Of a stretch of DNA of 64,000 bases, positions 16,055 through 24,013 are shown piece by piece. Where the stretch lies: assembly GCA_028095445.1 (NCBI GenBank), contig JAOHCJ010000001.1, forward strand, positions 33,758 through 97,757, given 5' to 3'. The notes beneath the pieces are model-generated. The model did no database searches. It was not told where the DNA came from and saw only the letters and a program-made list of their open reading frames with translations. Positions within the stretch are counted from its first letter, which is position 1. Each line of letters begins with the position of its first letter. A program made the translations under genes and the position numbers. Source of the DNA: Candidatus Pelagibacter sp. GTDB taxonomy: Bacteria > Pseudomonadota > Alphaproteobacteria > Pelagibacterales > Pelagibacteraceae.

Positions 16055-17105
16055 CACCACCCTCAACGACAGCTTTTAAAAGATCTGATTGTGAGATAAC
16101 ACCTATAATTTTATTTTGACTATCATTAACTATTATTGGTTCATCTTTTGAAGCAGAAGTTTCAATAAGTTTGCTTAATAAATCATATTCATTTACAGCT
16201 TGTAAATCATTTGGTAATTTACCATTTTTATTTTCAAAACTTTTGATTGGTTGCATAATTGATTTTGCTTGAACAACTTTTAATCTTGAAATTCCTTTCA
16301 CAAAATCAGCAACATAATTATCAGCAGGGCTAACTACGATTTCTTCAGGTGTACCTACTTGGATTACTTTACCGTCTCTCATAATTGCAATTCGATGACC
16401 TACTCTTACCGCTTCATCTAGATCATGAGTAATGAATACAGTAGTTTTTTTCATTTGCTTTGAAAGTTTGATAAATTCTGATTGTAATTGCCTTCTGATT
16501 AATGGATCCAATGCACTAAAGGGTTCGTCCATTAATAAAAAATCTGGGTCTGCTGCTAAGGCTCTTGCAAGTCCAACTCTTTGTTGCATTCCACCTGATA
16601 ATTCATGGGCAAATTTGTTACCCCAACCTTGTAATTCAACTATATCTAAAATTTTATTTGCAGCATCTAATCTATCATTTTTACTAACTCCTCTTATTTC
16701 AAGTGGCATCGCAATATTATCTAGAACTGATCTATGAGGCATTAGGGCAAAGTTTTGAAATACCATGCCTATTTTTTTATTTCTTAATTTTTGTAAACTT
16801 TCTCTATCAAACTTCATTACATCTTGATCATTAATCAAAATCTTTCCTGAAGTTGGTTCTAGCAATCTATTGATATGTCTTACTAAAGTAGACTTTCCAC
16901 TTCCTGAAAGTCCCATTACACAAAAAATCTCACCCTCTTTTACATCGAATGAAACGTCTGAAACTCCTATTACCGAGTTATACTTTTCTAATGCTTCTGT
17001 TTTTGAAATTTTTTGATTTTGAATTGCATCTAACGCTTCTTTTGAAGTGTTACCAAATACCTTCCAAACGTTTTCAATTTTGATTGCTGATCCAGACGAA
17101 TCCAT
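16044..17105 (-). CDS. proV: Glycine betaine/proline betaine ABC transporter ATP-binding protein
   Basis: The protein has 353 residues. Walker A GLSGSGKST lies at 65-73, the signature LSGGMQQRVG near 178 and Walker B FLLMDEPFSALDPL near 200. The C-terminal part after about 285 is a CBS-type regulatory tail ('IIVNDSQNKIIGVISQSDLL'), typical of ProV/OpuAA, which senses ionic strength in related systems. It energises uptake of betaines for osmoprotection or as carbon and methyl source. The gene lies between proX and proW. Confidence 0.95.
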   Translation of the reverse strand: MDSSGSAIKIENVWKVFGNTSKEALDAIQNQKISKTEALEKYNSVIGVSDVSFDVKEGEIFCVMGLSGSGKSTLVRHINRLLEPTSGKILINDQDVMKFDRESLQKLRNKKIGMVFQNFALMPHRSVLDNIAMPLEIRGVSKNDRLDAANKILDIVELQGWGNKFAHELSGGMQQRVGLARALAADPDFLLMDEPFSALDPLIRRQLQSEFIKLSKQMKKTTVFITHDLDEAVRVGHRIAIMRDGKVIQVGTPEEIVVSPADNYVADFVKGISRLKVVQAKSIMQPIKSFENKNGKLPNDLQAVNEYDLLSKLIETSASKDEPIIVNDSQNKIIGVISQSDLLKAVVEGGDGE

Positions 17106-17130
17106 TTAACTCTCTTTTAATTTAGGAAAA

Positions 17131-17161
17131 TATACCCAGCAATATTATATCGCTGGGTATA
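17131..17161 (-). terminator. Hairpin between proX and proV (attenuator)
   Basis: TATACCCAGC at 17131-17140 pairs with GCTGGGTATA at 17152-17161 (10 bp, 11-base loop). On the minus strand it is followed by ATTTTCC, a moderately T-rich tail. Like the hairpin after tauA, it sits right after the binding-protein gene and before the ATPase gene, so it probably limits readthrough and keeps the binding protein in excess. Confidence 0.75.
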
Positions 17162-17176
17162 AATATTTAATTTGAC

Positions 17177-18139
17177 TTAAAGACCTAACCAACCATCAAC
17201 AGTTGACTTGTTAGCTTTCATCCAAGCTCTTGCTACATCAGCTGGTTGTTTTTTCTCAACTGAAATTTGATAAGCCATTAATGAAACATCATCCGCTGTT
17301 AATTGAAAGTTCTTAAAAAACTCAACTATTGCTGGTGATTTCTTCTCTAAAGAAGTGCCCCAACCAATTTGAATTTGTTTAAGCGCATCTTTCGAAGCAA
17401 CATAAGATTTTTTGTACCAGTCAGCATCTTCCTTTGGTTGAACCATTTTGTATTTAGCTGGATCGAATTTTGGCTCTTCCAACATAACTACATCTGCCAT
17501 TCCCCAAATTGCATGTGGCTTGTAACAATAAAATGCATAGCCTTCACCTTTTTTAATAGAGTCTAATACTCTTGCATTTTTTACAGCCTCTGCTGCTCTT
17601 ATTGGTTCAATACCAGCATCATATAAACCATAGTCTCTTAACTTAACTTGGTTAACATTTGCTGATGCCCAACCATCTGCTCCAATCCAGAATTCACCTT
17701 TGCCATTGCCATCACTATCCATAGCTTTAACAACTTCAGGTCTTCCTAAATCTTCGATTGCAGTAATATTCATTTTTTTTGCAAACTGTTGTGAAACACA
17801 ATAACCTTGGTTTCCTTCATATGGCTTGCTACTTAATTTTAAAGTTCCTTTTGGAACTAAATCATTAGTATAAGCTTGTTGGTTTGGTAACCATATATCA
17901 GGGTGAACTTCTATTTCACCTTTGCTTCTGTCAATTGCACCATAGATTGCAGTGTTATTTCCTGGAACAAGCTCTGCTTCTCCACCCATTTTATCAGTAA
18001 CAACTGCTGCTAATAAATTTGCAATAGCTGTTGCACCTGTCCAACCTGGATCTCCAATTTTTACTTTTTCTGCAAATGATGAAAAAGTTACAAATAAAGA
18101 AACTAATCCAGCTACAAGTGTAGTTTTAATTATTCTCAT
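17177..18139 (-). CDS. proX: Glycine betaine/proline betaine substrate-binding protein
   Basis: The protein has 320 residues with a signal peptide ending near residue 23 (TFSSFAEKV). The mature protein shows the OpuAC/ProX pattern: 'KVKIGDPGWTGATAIANL', 'NNTAIYGAIDRSKGEIEVHPDIWLP', 'FWIGADGWASANVNQVKL', 'YKPHAIWGMADV'. Several Trp residues are available for a cation-pi betaine cage. It binds ligand in the periplasm and delivers it to ProW. First gene of the proX-proV-proW-lysE operon. Confidence 0.93.
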   Translation of the reverse strand: MRIIKTTLVAGLVSLFVTFSSFAEKVKIGDPGWTGATAIANLLAAVVTDKMGGEAELVPGNNTAIYGAIDRSKGEIEVHPDIWLPNQQAYTNDLVPKGTLKLSSKPYEGNQGYCVSQQFAKKMNITAIEDLGRPEVVKAMDSDGNGKGEFWIGADGWASANVNQVKLRDYGLYDAGIEPIRAAEAVKNARVLDSIKKGEGYAFYCYKPHAIWGMADVVMLEEPKFDPAKYKMVQPKEDADWYKKSYVASKDALKQIQIGWGTSLEKKSPAIVEFFKNFQLTADDVSLMAYQISVEKKQPADVARAWMKANKSTVDGWLGL

Positions 18140-18245
18140 TATATCCCTCTCTATTAATTTAAAAACTAAGCTTAGCTTAAAACTTTTAATAGAGTCAAAG
18201 ATTAAAATAACATTATTATCACTTAATATCCCTTATTATTAGTGA

Positions 18246-18656
18246 CTAATCAGCATTTGCTGTTAATGTTTTAATTTCTAAAATATTTTCGTTTGGATCT
18301 TTTACAAAAAAAGTTTCCTGTTCATACTTAGTGCCCTTAAATCTTAAATAAGGCTCATCATAGTATTTAGCACCTTTTTCTTTAAGTCTACTTTTAAGAG
18401 CATCAAAATCTTTTCTAGATAAATGAACACCAAAGTGTGGAACAGAAACATTTCCCATATCAACATCATGTCTTTCACTATCCATTTTATGCTCACTTGC
18501 ATGAAGAGTTAATTCATTCCCCCAAAAATCGACATCTGCCCATTCTTGTGCTGAATTATCTAATCTACAGCCTAATGTTTCACTATAAAATTTTTTTGCT
18601 ACTTCAAGATCTCCACATGGTACTGCCAAATGAAAGCAATTCGTATTTTTGTACAT
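18246..18656 (-). CDS. VOC (glyoxalase/dioxygenase) superfamily protein
   Basis: The protein has 136 residues. Two beta-alpha-beta-beta-beta modules are visible, starting 'CFHLAVPCGDLEVAKKFYSETLGC' and 'VPHFGVHLSRKDFDALKSRL', and ending 'QETFFVKDPNENILEIKTL'. The likely metal ligands are His in 'FHLAV', a His in 'HFGVHL' and the terminal Glu. The substrate cannot be inferred. It is divergent from cysE, with a GACT-type palindrome between. Confidence 0.82.
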   Translation of the reverse strand: MYKNTNCFHLAVPCGDLEVAKKFYSETLGCRLDNSAQEWADVDFWGNELTLHASEHKMDSERHDVDMGNVSVPHFGVHLSRKDFDALKSRLKEKGAKYYDEPYLRFKGTKYEQETFFVKDPNENILEIKTLTANAD

Positions 18657-18686
18657 AAGTTCTCCTCTTTAAATTCGTTATATAAT

Positions 18687-18698
18687 GACTATATAGTC
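18687..18698. promoter_or_regulatory. GACTATATAGTC palindrome between the VOC gene and cysE
   Basis: This perfect 12-bp palindrome lies in the 75-bp divergent promoter region, 34 bases before the cysE ATG. The GACT/AGTC half-sites resemble sites for Rrf2-family regulators (IscR, CymR). IscR from this window has the GACT-N5-AGTC spacing in its own operator; here the spacing is four. I infer a regulator site; which protein binds is unknown. Confidence 0.45.
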
Positions 18699-18731
18699 CA
18701 ATATAAAATGATAATCAATAAGTGCTAATGT

Positions 18732-19310
18732 ATGAACGAGTTTTTACAATCTATAATTGATAGAGATCCTGCAGCAAAATCTAAGCTAAGTTTAATTTTA
18801 ACTTATCCTGGTGTTAAAGCTGTTTTTTTTCATAAAATTGCGAATTTTTTTTACTTAGCTAAGTTTGATCTTGTTGCAAGATTTATATCTCAATTATCAA
18901 GATTTCTAACAGGTATTGAAATTCATCCAGGAGCAAAAATTGGAAAAAACTTATTCATTGATCATGGAATGGGTGTTGTGATTGGAGAAACTTCTGAAAT
19001 TGGAAACAATGTAACTATTTACCATATGGTGACATTAGGCGGTATATCACCGAGTATTAATTCAAATGAACAGAGATTGGTTAAAAGACATCCAACGTTA
19101 CATGATTGTGTTATTATTGGTTCTGGTGCTCAAATTCTTGGACCAGTAATTATTGGTACTAATTCAAAAATTGGAGCTAACGCAGTAGTTACTAAAGATG
19201 TTCCTGAAAATGCAGTGATGGTGGGTATACCTGCTAAAAATGTGGGAACAGCGACTGATAAATTTAAACCTTATGCTGTTGAAGAGTCTAAAGAAGATAA
19301 TCAAGATTAA
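18732..19310 (+). CDS. cysE: Serine O-acetyltransferase
   Basis: The protein has 192 residues. The left-handed beta-helix hexapeptide region holds '[25 protein letters not shown]', then 'TLGGISPS', '[21 protein letters not shown]' and '[23 protein letters not shown]'. It makes O-acetylserine from serine and acetyl-CoA, the substrate for CysK. Its stop overlaps the cysK ATG by one base (TAATG), so translation is coupled. Confidence 0.95.
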   Translation: MNEFLQSIIDRDPAAKSKLSLILTYPGVKAVFFHKIANFFYLAKFDLVARFISQLSRFLTGIEIHPGAKIGKNLFIDHGMGVVIGETSEIGNNVTIYHMVTLGGISPSINSNEQRLVKRHPTLHDCVIIGSGAQILGPVIIGTNSKIGANAVVTKDVPENAVMVGIPAKNVGTATDKFKPYAVEESKEDNQD

Positions 19311-20314
19311 TGAAAAATATTCAAGATAATTTTATTTCGGGAATAGGTAATACACCGCTAATTAAACTTAAAGCTGCCTCAGAAATCACTGGTTGTAATA
19401 TTTATGGTAAAGCCGAGTTCATGAACCCAGGCGGATCCGTTAAAGATAGAGCTGCACTAGCATTAATAAAAGATGCTGAAAAGAAAAAATTAATCTCAAA
19501 AGGAGGAACAATTGTTGAAGGTACAGCGGGTAATACAGGAATAGGTTTATGTCTTCTTGGAAATTCTCTAGGATACAAAACGATTATAGTAATGAATGAT
19601 AATCAAACTCAAGAAAAAAAAGACCTTCTTAGAAATATTGGAGCTGACTTAAGATTAGTTCCTGCAAAACCATATAAAGATGATGCCAATTTTGTAAAAG
19701 TTGCAGCAAAACTTGCTGATGAGTTGAGACCATTAAATAACCATGGTGTAGTTTGGGCCAATCAGTTTGATAATATTGCAAACGCAAAAGGTCATTATGA
19801 AGGAACAGGAAAAGAAATTTGGGATCAAACAGACGGTAAGGTAGATGGTTTTGTATGTTCATCTGGAACAGGTGGAACAATTTCAGGAGTAAGTAATGCT
19901 CTTAAAGAAAAAAATAAAGATATAAAAATATTTCTATCAGACCCAAAAGGTTCTGCTCTTTATAATTATATTAAGAATGGTGAATTAAAATCTGAAGGTG
20001 GATCTATTACTGAGGGGATTGGGTCAAGTAGAATTACCAAGAACTTTGAAAATGCTAAAATTGATGACGCCTACTCTATTGATGACCATGAAGCACTTCC
20101 TGTGCTTTATGATTTAATTGAAAATGAAGGTTTAAGTCTTGGCACAAGTTGTGGAATTAATATTGCTGGCGCAATTAGAATGGGTAAAGAATTAGGTCCT
20201 GGAAAAACTATTGTTACAATTCTTTGTGATAAAAGTGAAAAGTACGCTACTAAAATGTTTAATAAGAAGTTTTTACAAGAAAAAGGATTACCTTATCCTA
20301 ATTGGATAAAATAA
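19310..20314 (+). CDS. cysK: Cysteine synthase (O-acetylserine sulfhydrylase)
   Basis: The protein has 334 residues. The PLP Lys is K45 in 'NPGGSVKDRAAL', and the phosphate-binding loop 'SSGTGGTISG' lies near residue 183. It combines O-acetylserine with sulfide. The loop 'GTAGNTGIG' is the substrate-binding TSGNTG equivalent. The pair cysE-cysK makes a complete two-step route to cysteine. It converges with the next minus-strand gene, one base away. Confidence 0.95.
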   Translation: MKNIQDNFISGIGNTPLIKLKAASEITGCNIYGKAEFMNPGGSVKDRAALALIKDAEKKKLISKGGTIVEGTAGNTGIGLCLLGNSLGYKTIIVMNDNQTQEKKDLLRNIGADLRLVPAKPYKDDANFVKVAAKLADELRPLNNHGVVWANQFDNIANAKGHYEGTGKEIWDQTDGKVDGFVCSSGTGGTISGVSNALKEKNKDIKIFLSDPKGSALYNYIKNGELKSEGGSITEGIGSSRITKNFENAKIDDAYSIDDHEALPVLYDLIENEGLSLGTSCGINIAGAIRMGKELGPGKTIVTILCDKSEKYATKMFNKKFLQEKGLPYPNWIK

Positions 20315-20315
20315 T

Positions 20316-21008
20316 TTATTCAAACTTATGATCAAAATAATGATCAAAGTATTTAGATAGCAATTTATCTATTTTATAAAAGTTGGGAACTAGAAATGGT
20401 CTTCTTGCATGGATCCTGTCATTCACCCAATATTTTGACCATTCTTTTGTGGTCTCTACACATTGTTCTGGGAATTTATTCAATTCATATTTTTCTTTAA
20501 TTTGAAAACAACCATTCATAAATATATCAACATAAGATTGAACAATAGGATGGCCTTCACTTGGTTTCTTTAATTTTCCAAGGTTTGCAGAATATACCCA
20601 AAAGTTTTTATTTTTTGTTTTAACTTTCTTTCCATAAAAACTTAAATTCTCTTCTTCTACTTTAACTCTGCAGTAGCCACTTTCTCTTCTATCGGTTTTA
20701 TCTAAATCTTGTAATGAAACTGGATAATAAACTGCATTAACTTTTGAATTTTTTTTTTGAATTATAGTTAAAAAAGTAATTTTATATATTCCTCCACTTT
20801 GACCCCATGTTCTTTCAAAACCTTCAATCAGTATAGGTTTTACAATTAATGCTGATTTATTGGTTCTTGTTCTAGACTCTTTCTCCATCAATGAGCCATA
20901 TCCAATAATATAGTTCTTGCTACCAGGTTCTGGAATTAAATTACATTCTTTTGCATTAACTGGTGACAATGAAATCAAAATGATCAAAATTGCAAACAAT
21001 CTAATCAT
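20316..21008 (-). CDS. Gamma-glutamylcyclotransferase-like protein, exported
   Basis: The protein has 230 residues with a signal peptide (about 1-19, ending SPVNAKE). The GGCT-like fold opens with 'YIIGYGSLMEKESR', the substrate-binding YGSL motif, and a Glu in 'DRRESGYCRV' could be the catalytic acid. Glutathione-type or gamma-glutamyl peptides are the family substrates, but an exported form is unusual and the substrate is unknown. Confidence 0.65.
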   Translation of the reverse strand: MIRLFAILIILISLSPVNAKECNLIPEPGSKNYIIGYGSLMEKESRTRTNKSALIVKPILIEGFERTWGQSGGIYKITFLTIIQKKNSKVNAVYYPVSLQDLDKTDRRESGYCRVKVEEENLSFYGKKVKTKNKNFWVYSANLGKLKKPSEGHPIVQSYVDIFMNGCFQIKEKYELNKFPEQCVETTKEWSKYWVNDRIHARRPFLVPNFYKIDKLLSKYFDHYFDHKFE

Positions 21009-21020
21009 TTAGGAATTTTT

Positions 21021-21452
21021 CTAAGGGTAAATTTTATCTGCTAATCCATAACAAAGGATTGCACTAAGTAAAGTTAATATACCTGGCGCTATAACACCTT
21101 CTATAGAAGTCTTTTCATTATTGCCGAGTTTACTTATTTTGATGCTATAAAATCCAACAATAAATGCTGATAAGTTCTGTAAAAAAACTAAATTAAAAAA
21201 CGCCCAAGTATTTTCTAGACCTATATCACCATGGATCATTGGTCTTATAAAAATTATGTATAATGCCATTAACACTGAACCCAAGAACATGGCTCCAAAA
21301 AATCTAGTCATTGCAGCTGCTGTGTGGTCAACGCCATATTGATCTAAGAAAGATTTAGTAGAAACAATGCATTTATATCCATAAACTGCGTAAGCTAAAA
21401 AATGTATAGCAAATACAAATAAATAAAAAAGTCCGTTAAAGTGTTCAATCAT
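21021..21452 (-). CDS. Hypothetical membrane protein (143 aa)
   Basis: I do not recognise it. It has about four membrane segments, starting 'GLFYLFVFAIHFLAYAVYGY' near the N-terminus and ending 'PGILTLLSAILCYGLADKIY'. Polar loops contain Asp/His (DQYGVDHTAAAMTRFF), which may be a ligand or cofactor site. It is 12 bases upstream of the GGCT-like gene on the same strand, so both may be co-transcribed. Confidence 0.65.
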   Translation of the reverse strand: MIEHFNGLFYLFVFAIHFLAYAVYGYKCIVSTKSFLDQYGVDHTAAAMTRFFGAMFLGSVLMALYIIFIRPMIHGDIGLENTWAFFNLVFLQNLSAFIVGFYSIKISKLGNNEKTSIEGVIAPGILTLLSAILCYGLADKIYP

Positions 21453-21537
21453 AAGTTTAGAATCTTAAATCAATATTATAATACTCTATTTTATTTAAAA
21501 TTAATTAGATTAAAGCGCGCAGTAAAAATAAAATAAT

Positions 21538-21567
21538 TTATACAAGAGATAGTTGTATAAAATTTTT
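21538..21567. repeat. Perfect 8-bp inverted repeat with T-run in a divergent spacer
   Basis: TTATACAA at 21538-21545 and TTGTATAA at 21553-21560, 7-base loop, then five T at 21563-21567. It has terminator shape on the plus strand, but no plus-strand gene precedes it. It lies about 90 bases before the small-gene run and may be an operator. Confidence 0.45.
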
Positions 21568-21655
21568 GCATAGCTGGTGACAATTAATAACATTATATCT
21601 TTATTCAAATTTATGTAGTTTAGAACTGTAATAATTAACAAGTAAGGTTAAAATT

Positions 21656-21964
21656 ATGAAAGCAATATATACAAGAACAATGAGAGTAAAAGATGACAGT
21701 TTAGACAAAGCAATGGAGATTGGTAAAGGTTTGGCTGCTGTTAGAAAAAAATATTTTCCTAACCATGAAGTCTATTTTTCTTTTCAAATGGGTGGAGATC
21801 CAAGAACTATAAGAGAAACTTTAATTGGAACTATGTTTGAGGGTGACGGTTCTGATGAAAATATGTCAGCTGATCCTGAGTATCAAAAACTTCAAAAACA
21901 ATTAAAAGATGTTGCAATAGAAGGAACTATTGAAGATGAAATTAGGCCAATCTTTAGTGAATAA
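21656..21964 (+). CDS. Small hypothetical protein (102 aa), first of a small-gene run
   Basis: Unrecognised. The product is soluble and charged, with alternating strand-helix segments (KAIYTRTMRV, SLDKAMEIGKGLAAVRKKYFP, 'EVYFSFQMGG') that look like a ferredoxin-like or dimeric alpha/beta-barrel protein. Two further Asp/Glu-rich stretches follow. It starts a plus-strand run of seven small genes on a minus-strand background, with a leader 'AAGTAAGG' about 7 bases before the ATG. Substrate and function unknown. Confidence 0.65.
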   Translation: MKAIYTRTMRVKDDSLDKAMEIGKGLAAVRKKYFPNHEVYFSFQMGGDPRTIRETLIGTMFEGDGSDENMSADPEYQKLQKQLKDVAIEGTIEDEIRPIFSE

Positions 21965-21971
21965 TAAAATA

Positions 21972-22340
21972 ATGAAAAAGATAATATTAACTCTAATTAT
22001 AAGTTTAGTATCAACTGTATCATTTGCTGAAATGAGTAACGCTAATAAATCCAAAGCTTGGGATTGTAGCGGAATCTATATGGCTAATTATTTTTTGCCC
22101 CCAGGTGAAACGTTTGAATACAGCATGAAGGAAAAATCTATGTCTTCAGTTAAGGTTTTAAAAGAATATGCCCTTGAAACTGGTATTCCTGAAAAAGATT
22201 GGGATCAGGGAGTTAATAAGGCAGTAGATAAATATTATGGGTCTAAGTATGACAAAACAAAAACTGATGAGTGCCATACTTTTTTAGAAGGACTTATTCC
22301 TAACGGTAAAGAACGAGTAAACAAAGTAGTATTATATTAA
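21972..22340 (+). CDS. Small exported hypothetical protein (122 aa)
   Basis: Unrecognised. The first about 20 residues form a signal peptide (MKKIILTLIISLVSTVSFAEM), so I chose the ATG at 21972. The ORF runs further upstream but overlaps the previous gene. The mature protein has two Cys (KAWDCSGIYM and TDECHTFLEG) that could pair, and helical segments (SSVKVLKEYALE). It follows the previous stop by 7 bases. Confidence 0.62.
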   Translation: MKKIILTLIISLVSTVSFAEMSNANKSKAWDCSGIYMANYFLPPGETFEYSMKEKSMSSVKVLKEYALETGIPEKDWDQGVNKAVDKYYGSKYDKTKTDECHTFLEGLIPNGKERVNKVVLY

Positions 22341-22360
22341 TAACAAACGAAAGAGGAAAA

Positions 22361-22651
22361 ATGATAGTAAAAATAGAAGGACCAATTGAAACTTTTGCTA
22401 AATGGAAAGCAATGGTTCACAGTAATGCAGAAAAAATCAAAAAATATGGAATGACATTTCTTTATGCAGGGTCTGAAAAAGGTGATGGAACTAAAATCAC
22501 TGCAATAATTAGATTTGATACCATGGAAGGTCTTGAAGGTTTTAAGGCTGATGATGAGCTTCATAAAGAAAGAGCAGCTGCTGGGGTAGATTTAGCCAAT
22601 TCAGTTACAACACCAATGGGAGATGATCTCCTAGAACAATACAAAGGATAA
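22361..22651 (+). CDS. Small hypothetical protein (96 aa)
   Basis: Unrecognised. Beta-alpha-beta pattern with 'MIVKIEGPIETFAKWKAMV' and 'AIIRFDTMEGLEGFKAD' looks like a ferredoxin-like / dimeric alpha-beta barrel fold, similar in style to the protein at 21656. The following segment has two Lys/Glu-rich helices. Ribosome-binding site AAAGAGGAAA precedes the ATG. Function unknown. Confidence 0.62.
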   Translation: MIVKIEGPIETFAKWKAMVHSNAEKIKKYGMTFLYAGSEKGDGTKITAIIRFDTMEGLEGFKADDELHKERAAAGVDLANSVTTPMGDDLLEQYKG

Positions 22652-22654
22652 ACC

Positions 22655-22975
22655 ATGTCGATATTAGCAAAATATAATGCTGCAATGAAAGCTAAAGACG
22701 AAGCTGCAATGAATGAAATTTTACATGATGATTATAAGTTTACTATGCATGCATCAGGTAATGTTTTAGGAAAAGCTGATGTAATTAAATGGGCAATGAG
22801 TGGTGACATTAAAAGAGATAAAATAAGAGTTCTTTTTGAAAATGATGAAATTGGAGTTGAGCACGCATTTGTTGCATTTAATGATGGTAATACTGAAGCT
22901 GTAATGGCTGTATTTAAATATCAAGATGGAAAAATGATTTCACTTGAAACAGGTGCAACAAAAATACCTAAATAA
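22655..22975 (+). CDS. SnoaL-like / NTF2-fold small protein (106 aa)
   Basis: The start 'ILAKYNAAMKAKDEAAMNEILHDDYKFTMHASG' is the typical NTF2/SnoaL helix-strand opening, followed by 'AFVAFNDGNTEAVMAVFKYQDGKM'. These folds act as hydrolases, isomerases or binding domains; no catalytic residue can be assigned. It is 3 bases after the previous gene. Confidence 0.68.
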   Translation: MSILAKYNAAMKAKDEAAMNEILHDDYKFTMHASGNVLGKADVIKWAMSGDIKRDKIRVLFENDEIGVEHAFVAFNDGNTEAVMAVFKYQDGKMISLETGATKIPK

Positions 22976-22984
22976 CTAGTTGGG

Positions 22985-23006
22985 TCATTTTGCACATGCA
23001 AAGTGA
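22985..23006 (+). repeat. 9-bp hairpin in spacer after the SnoaL-like gene
   Basis: TCATTTTGC at 22985-22993 pairs with GCAAAGTGA at 22998-23006 (one G-T wobble, loop ACAT). It has no following T-run. It may be a processing or termination element between the SnoaL-like gene and the small exported gene. Confidence 0.4.
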
Positions 23007-23042
23007 CAATATTGGTTATATCAAAAACTTATCATTTTTCTA

Positions 23043-23066
23043 TTGTTTGGTTAATCAATCAAACAA
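23043..23066 (+). promoter_or_regulatory. Leader hairpin touching the ribosome-binding site of the 68-aa exported gene
   Basis: TTGTTTGGTT (23043-23052), loop AATC, AATCAAACAA (23057-23066): a 10-bp stem with one G-T pair. The Shine-Dalgarno AAAGGA (23065-23070) begins within the 3' arm end, so folding could affect initiation of the gene at 23075. Confidence 0.5.
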
Positions 23067-23074
23067 AGGAAAAT

Positions 23075-23281
23075 ATGAAAAAAATAGTAATAACATTATT
23101 CTTAGTACTTTTCACAAGTTCAGTTTATGCAGGTTCTTGCCCAATGATGGCTAAAAGCTTAGATGATAAAATTGCTGAAGCTCAAACTCTAAGAGATCAA
23201 GGTATGGCAGCACATGATGCTGGTGATCATGCAAAATCAGAAGAGCTTTTAGGCAAAGCTATGATGCTTTTTAAAAGTTAA
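23075..23281 (+). CDS. Small exported helical protein (68 aa)
   Basis: The signal peptide MKKIVITLFLVLFTSSVYA is clear; the mature part is about 49 residues with 'CPMMAKSLDDKIAEAQTLRDQGMAAHDAGDHAKSEELLGKAMMLF', predicted as a helical hairpin with one or two Cys near the start. I chose the ATG at 23075 for the signal peptide and the AAAGGA site. It resembles small periplasmic metal- or peptide-binding proteins, but I cannot name a family. Confidence 0.65.
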   Translation: MKKIVITLFLVLFTSSVYAGSCPMMAKSLDDKIAEAQTLRDQGMAAHDAGDHAKSEELLGKAMMLFKS

Positions 23282-23300
23282 TAAATAATTATATATATTT

Positions 23301-23338
23301 AGCGAGATTTCATTTAATGTTATCAAATGAGTCTCGCT
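23301..23338 (+). promoter_or_regulatory. Strong hairpin that buries the start codon of the SMR gene
   Basis: AGCGAGA (23301-23307) pairs with TCTCGCT (23332-23338), and TTCATTT with AAATGAG with one bulged T, giving about 14 bp around a 9-base loop. The ATG at 23327 lies in the 3' arm. It could terminate upstream transcripts, but no T-run follows, so a translational control function is also possible. Confidence 0.5.
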
Positions 23339-23659
23339 ACTTCATATGGATTTCTACTCCTAGCAGTTATTCTTGGAGTAACTTCAAATAGTTTCGCAAA
23401 AAGTGCTGAAGGGTTCACGCTTCTATTTCCAAGTATTATTACAGGTATAACAATCGTTGCATGTATGTATGCGCTCTCAATGGTCATGAAAAATATTCCA
23501 ATGGGAATTACTTATGCTTCATTTGCAGGTTTGACAATTATTTCAACTGTAGTTGTTGGTGTTATTAGATTTAATCAAATGCCAAATCTTTACACAATGA
23601 TTGGTTTAGGTTTAATTATAATAGGTGTGTTAATGGTTAACTTGCTTGGAAATAATTAA
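23327..23659 (+). CDS. SMR-family small membrane protein (EmrE/QacE-like) lacking the TM1 glutamate
   Basis: The protein has 110 residues with four membrane segments and the SMR 'AEGFT' end of TM1. In ordinary SMR pumps the essential acidic residue sits in TM1 (Glu14 in EmrE). Here the whole first segment (about residues 6-27, 'SYGFLLLAVILGVTSNSFAK') contains no Asp or Glu. It may be a non-pump paralogue or use another mechanism. The start is inside a hairpin. DUF2798 follows three bases after its stop. Confidence 0.75.
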   Translation: MSLATSYGFLLLAVILGVTSNSFAKSAEGFTLLFPSIITGITIVACMYALSMVMKNIPMGITYASFAGLTIISTVVVGVIRFNQMPNLYTMIGLGLIIIGVLMVNLLGNN

Positions 23660-23662
23660 ACA

Positions 23663-23890
23663 ATGATTAAAAAAAAATATTCTCAACCTCTTTTTATGAT
23701 CTTCATGTCTTTTGGAATGAGTTTGATTATTGGTGGAGTTGTAACTCTAGTTCACACTGGTTTTAGTGAGGGTTTTTTTGATAGATTGTTAGAAGCTTTT
23801 ATTTATTCATTTCCAATAGCTGTAATTGCAGCTTTTACGATGGCTCCAATTATGAGACCTCTAGTAAATAAAATAGCTTCTAAAGATTAA
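23663..23890 (+). CDS. DUF2798-family small membrane protein (75 aa)
   Basis: Two membrane segments ('LFMIFMSFGMSLIIGGVVTLVHTG' and 'AFIYSFPIAVIAAFTMAPIMRPLVNKI') match the DUF2798 pattern. Function unknown. It follows the SMR gene by three bases and is probably co-transcribed. The next plus-strand element is a separate strong promoter at 23980. Confidence 0.75.
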   Translation: MIKKKYSQPLFMIFMSFGMSLIIGGVVTLVHTGFSEGFFDRLLEAFIYSFPIAVIAAFTMAPIMRPLVNKIASKD

Positions 23891-23979
23891 GTAAAAAATA
23901 TTGAGGAAGAGTTTATTAAATTATCGAGACTCTATTCTTAAGTCAGGTTGTATTCAATAAATATATTTAAATAAATATT

Positions 23980-24008
23980 TTGAGTGAAGCTTTTTAAAAT
24001 GTTATAAT
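23980..24008 (+). promoter_or_regulatory. Near-consensus sigma70 promoter with extended -10
   Basis: TTGAGT at 23980-23985 and TATAAT at 24003-24008 are exactly 17 bases apart, and TG-T before the -10 makes it an extended -10. Predicted start is about 24014-24016, only a few bases before the Shine-Dalgarno at 24021. It is one of the strongest-looking promoters in the window and drives no ordinary gene. Confidence 0.8.
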
Positions 24009-24013
24009 AAATA

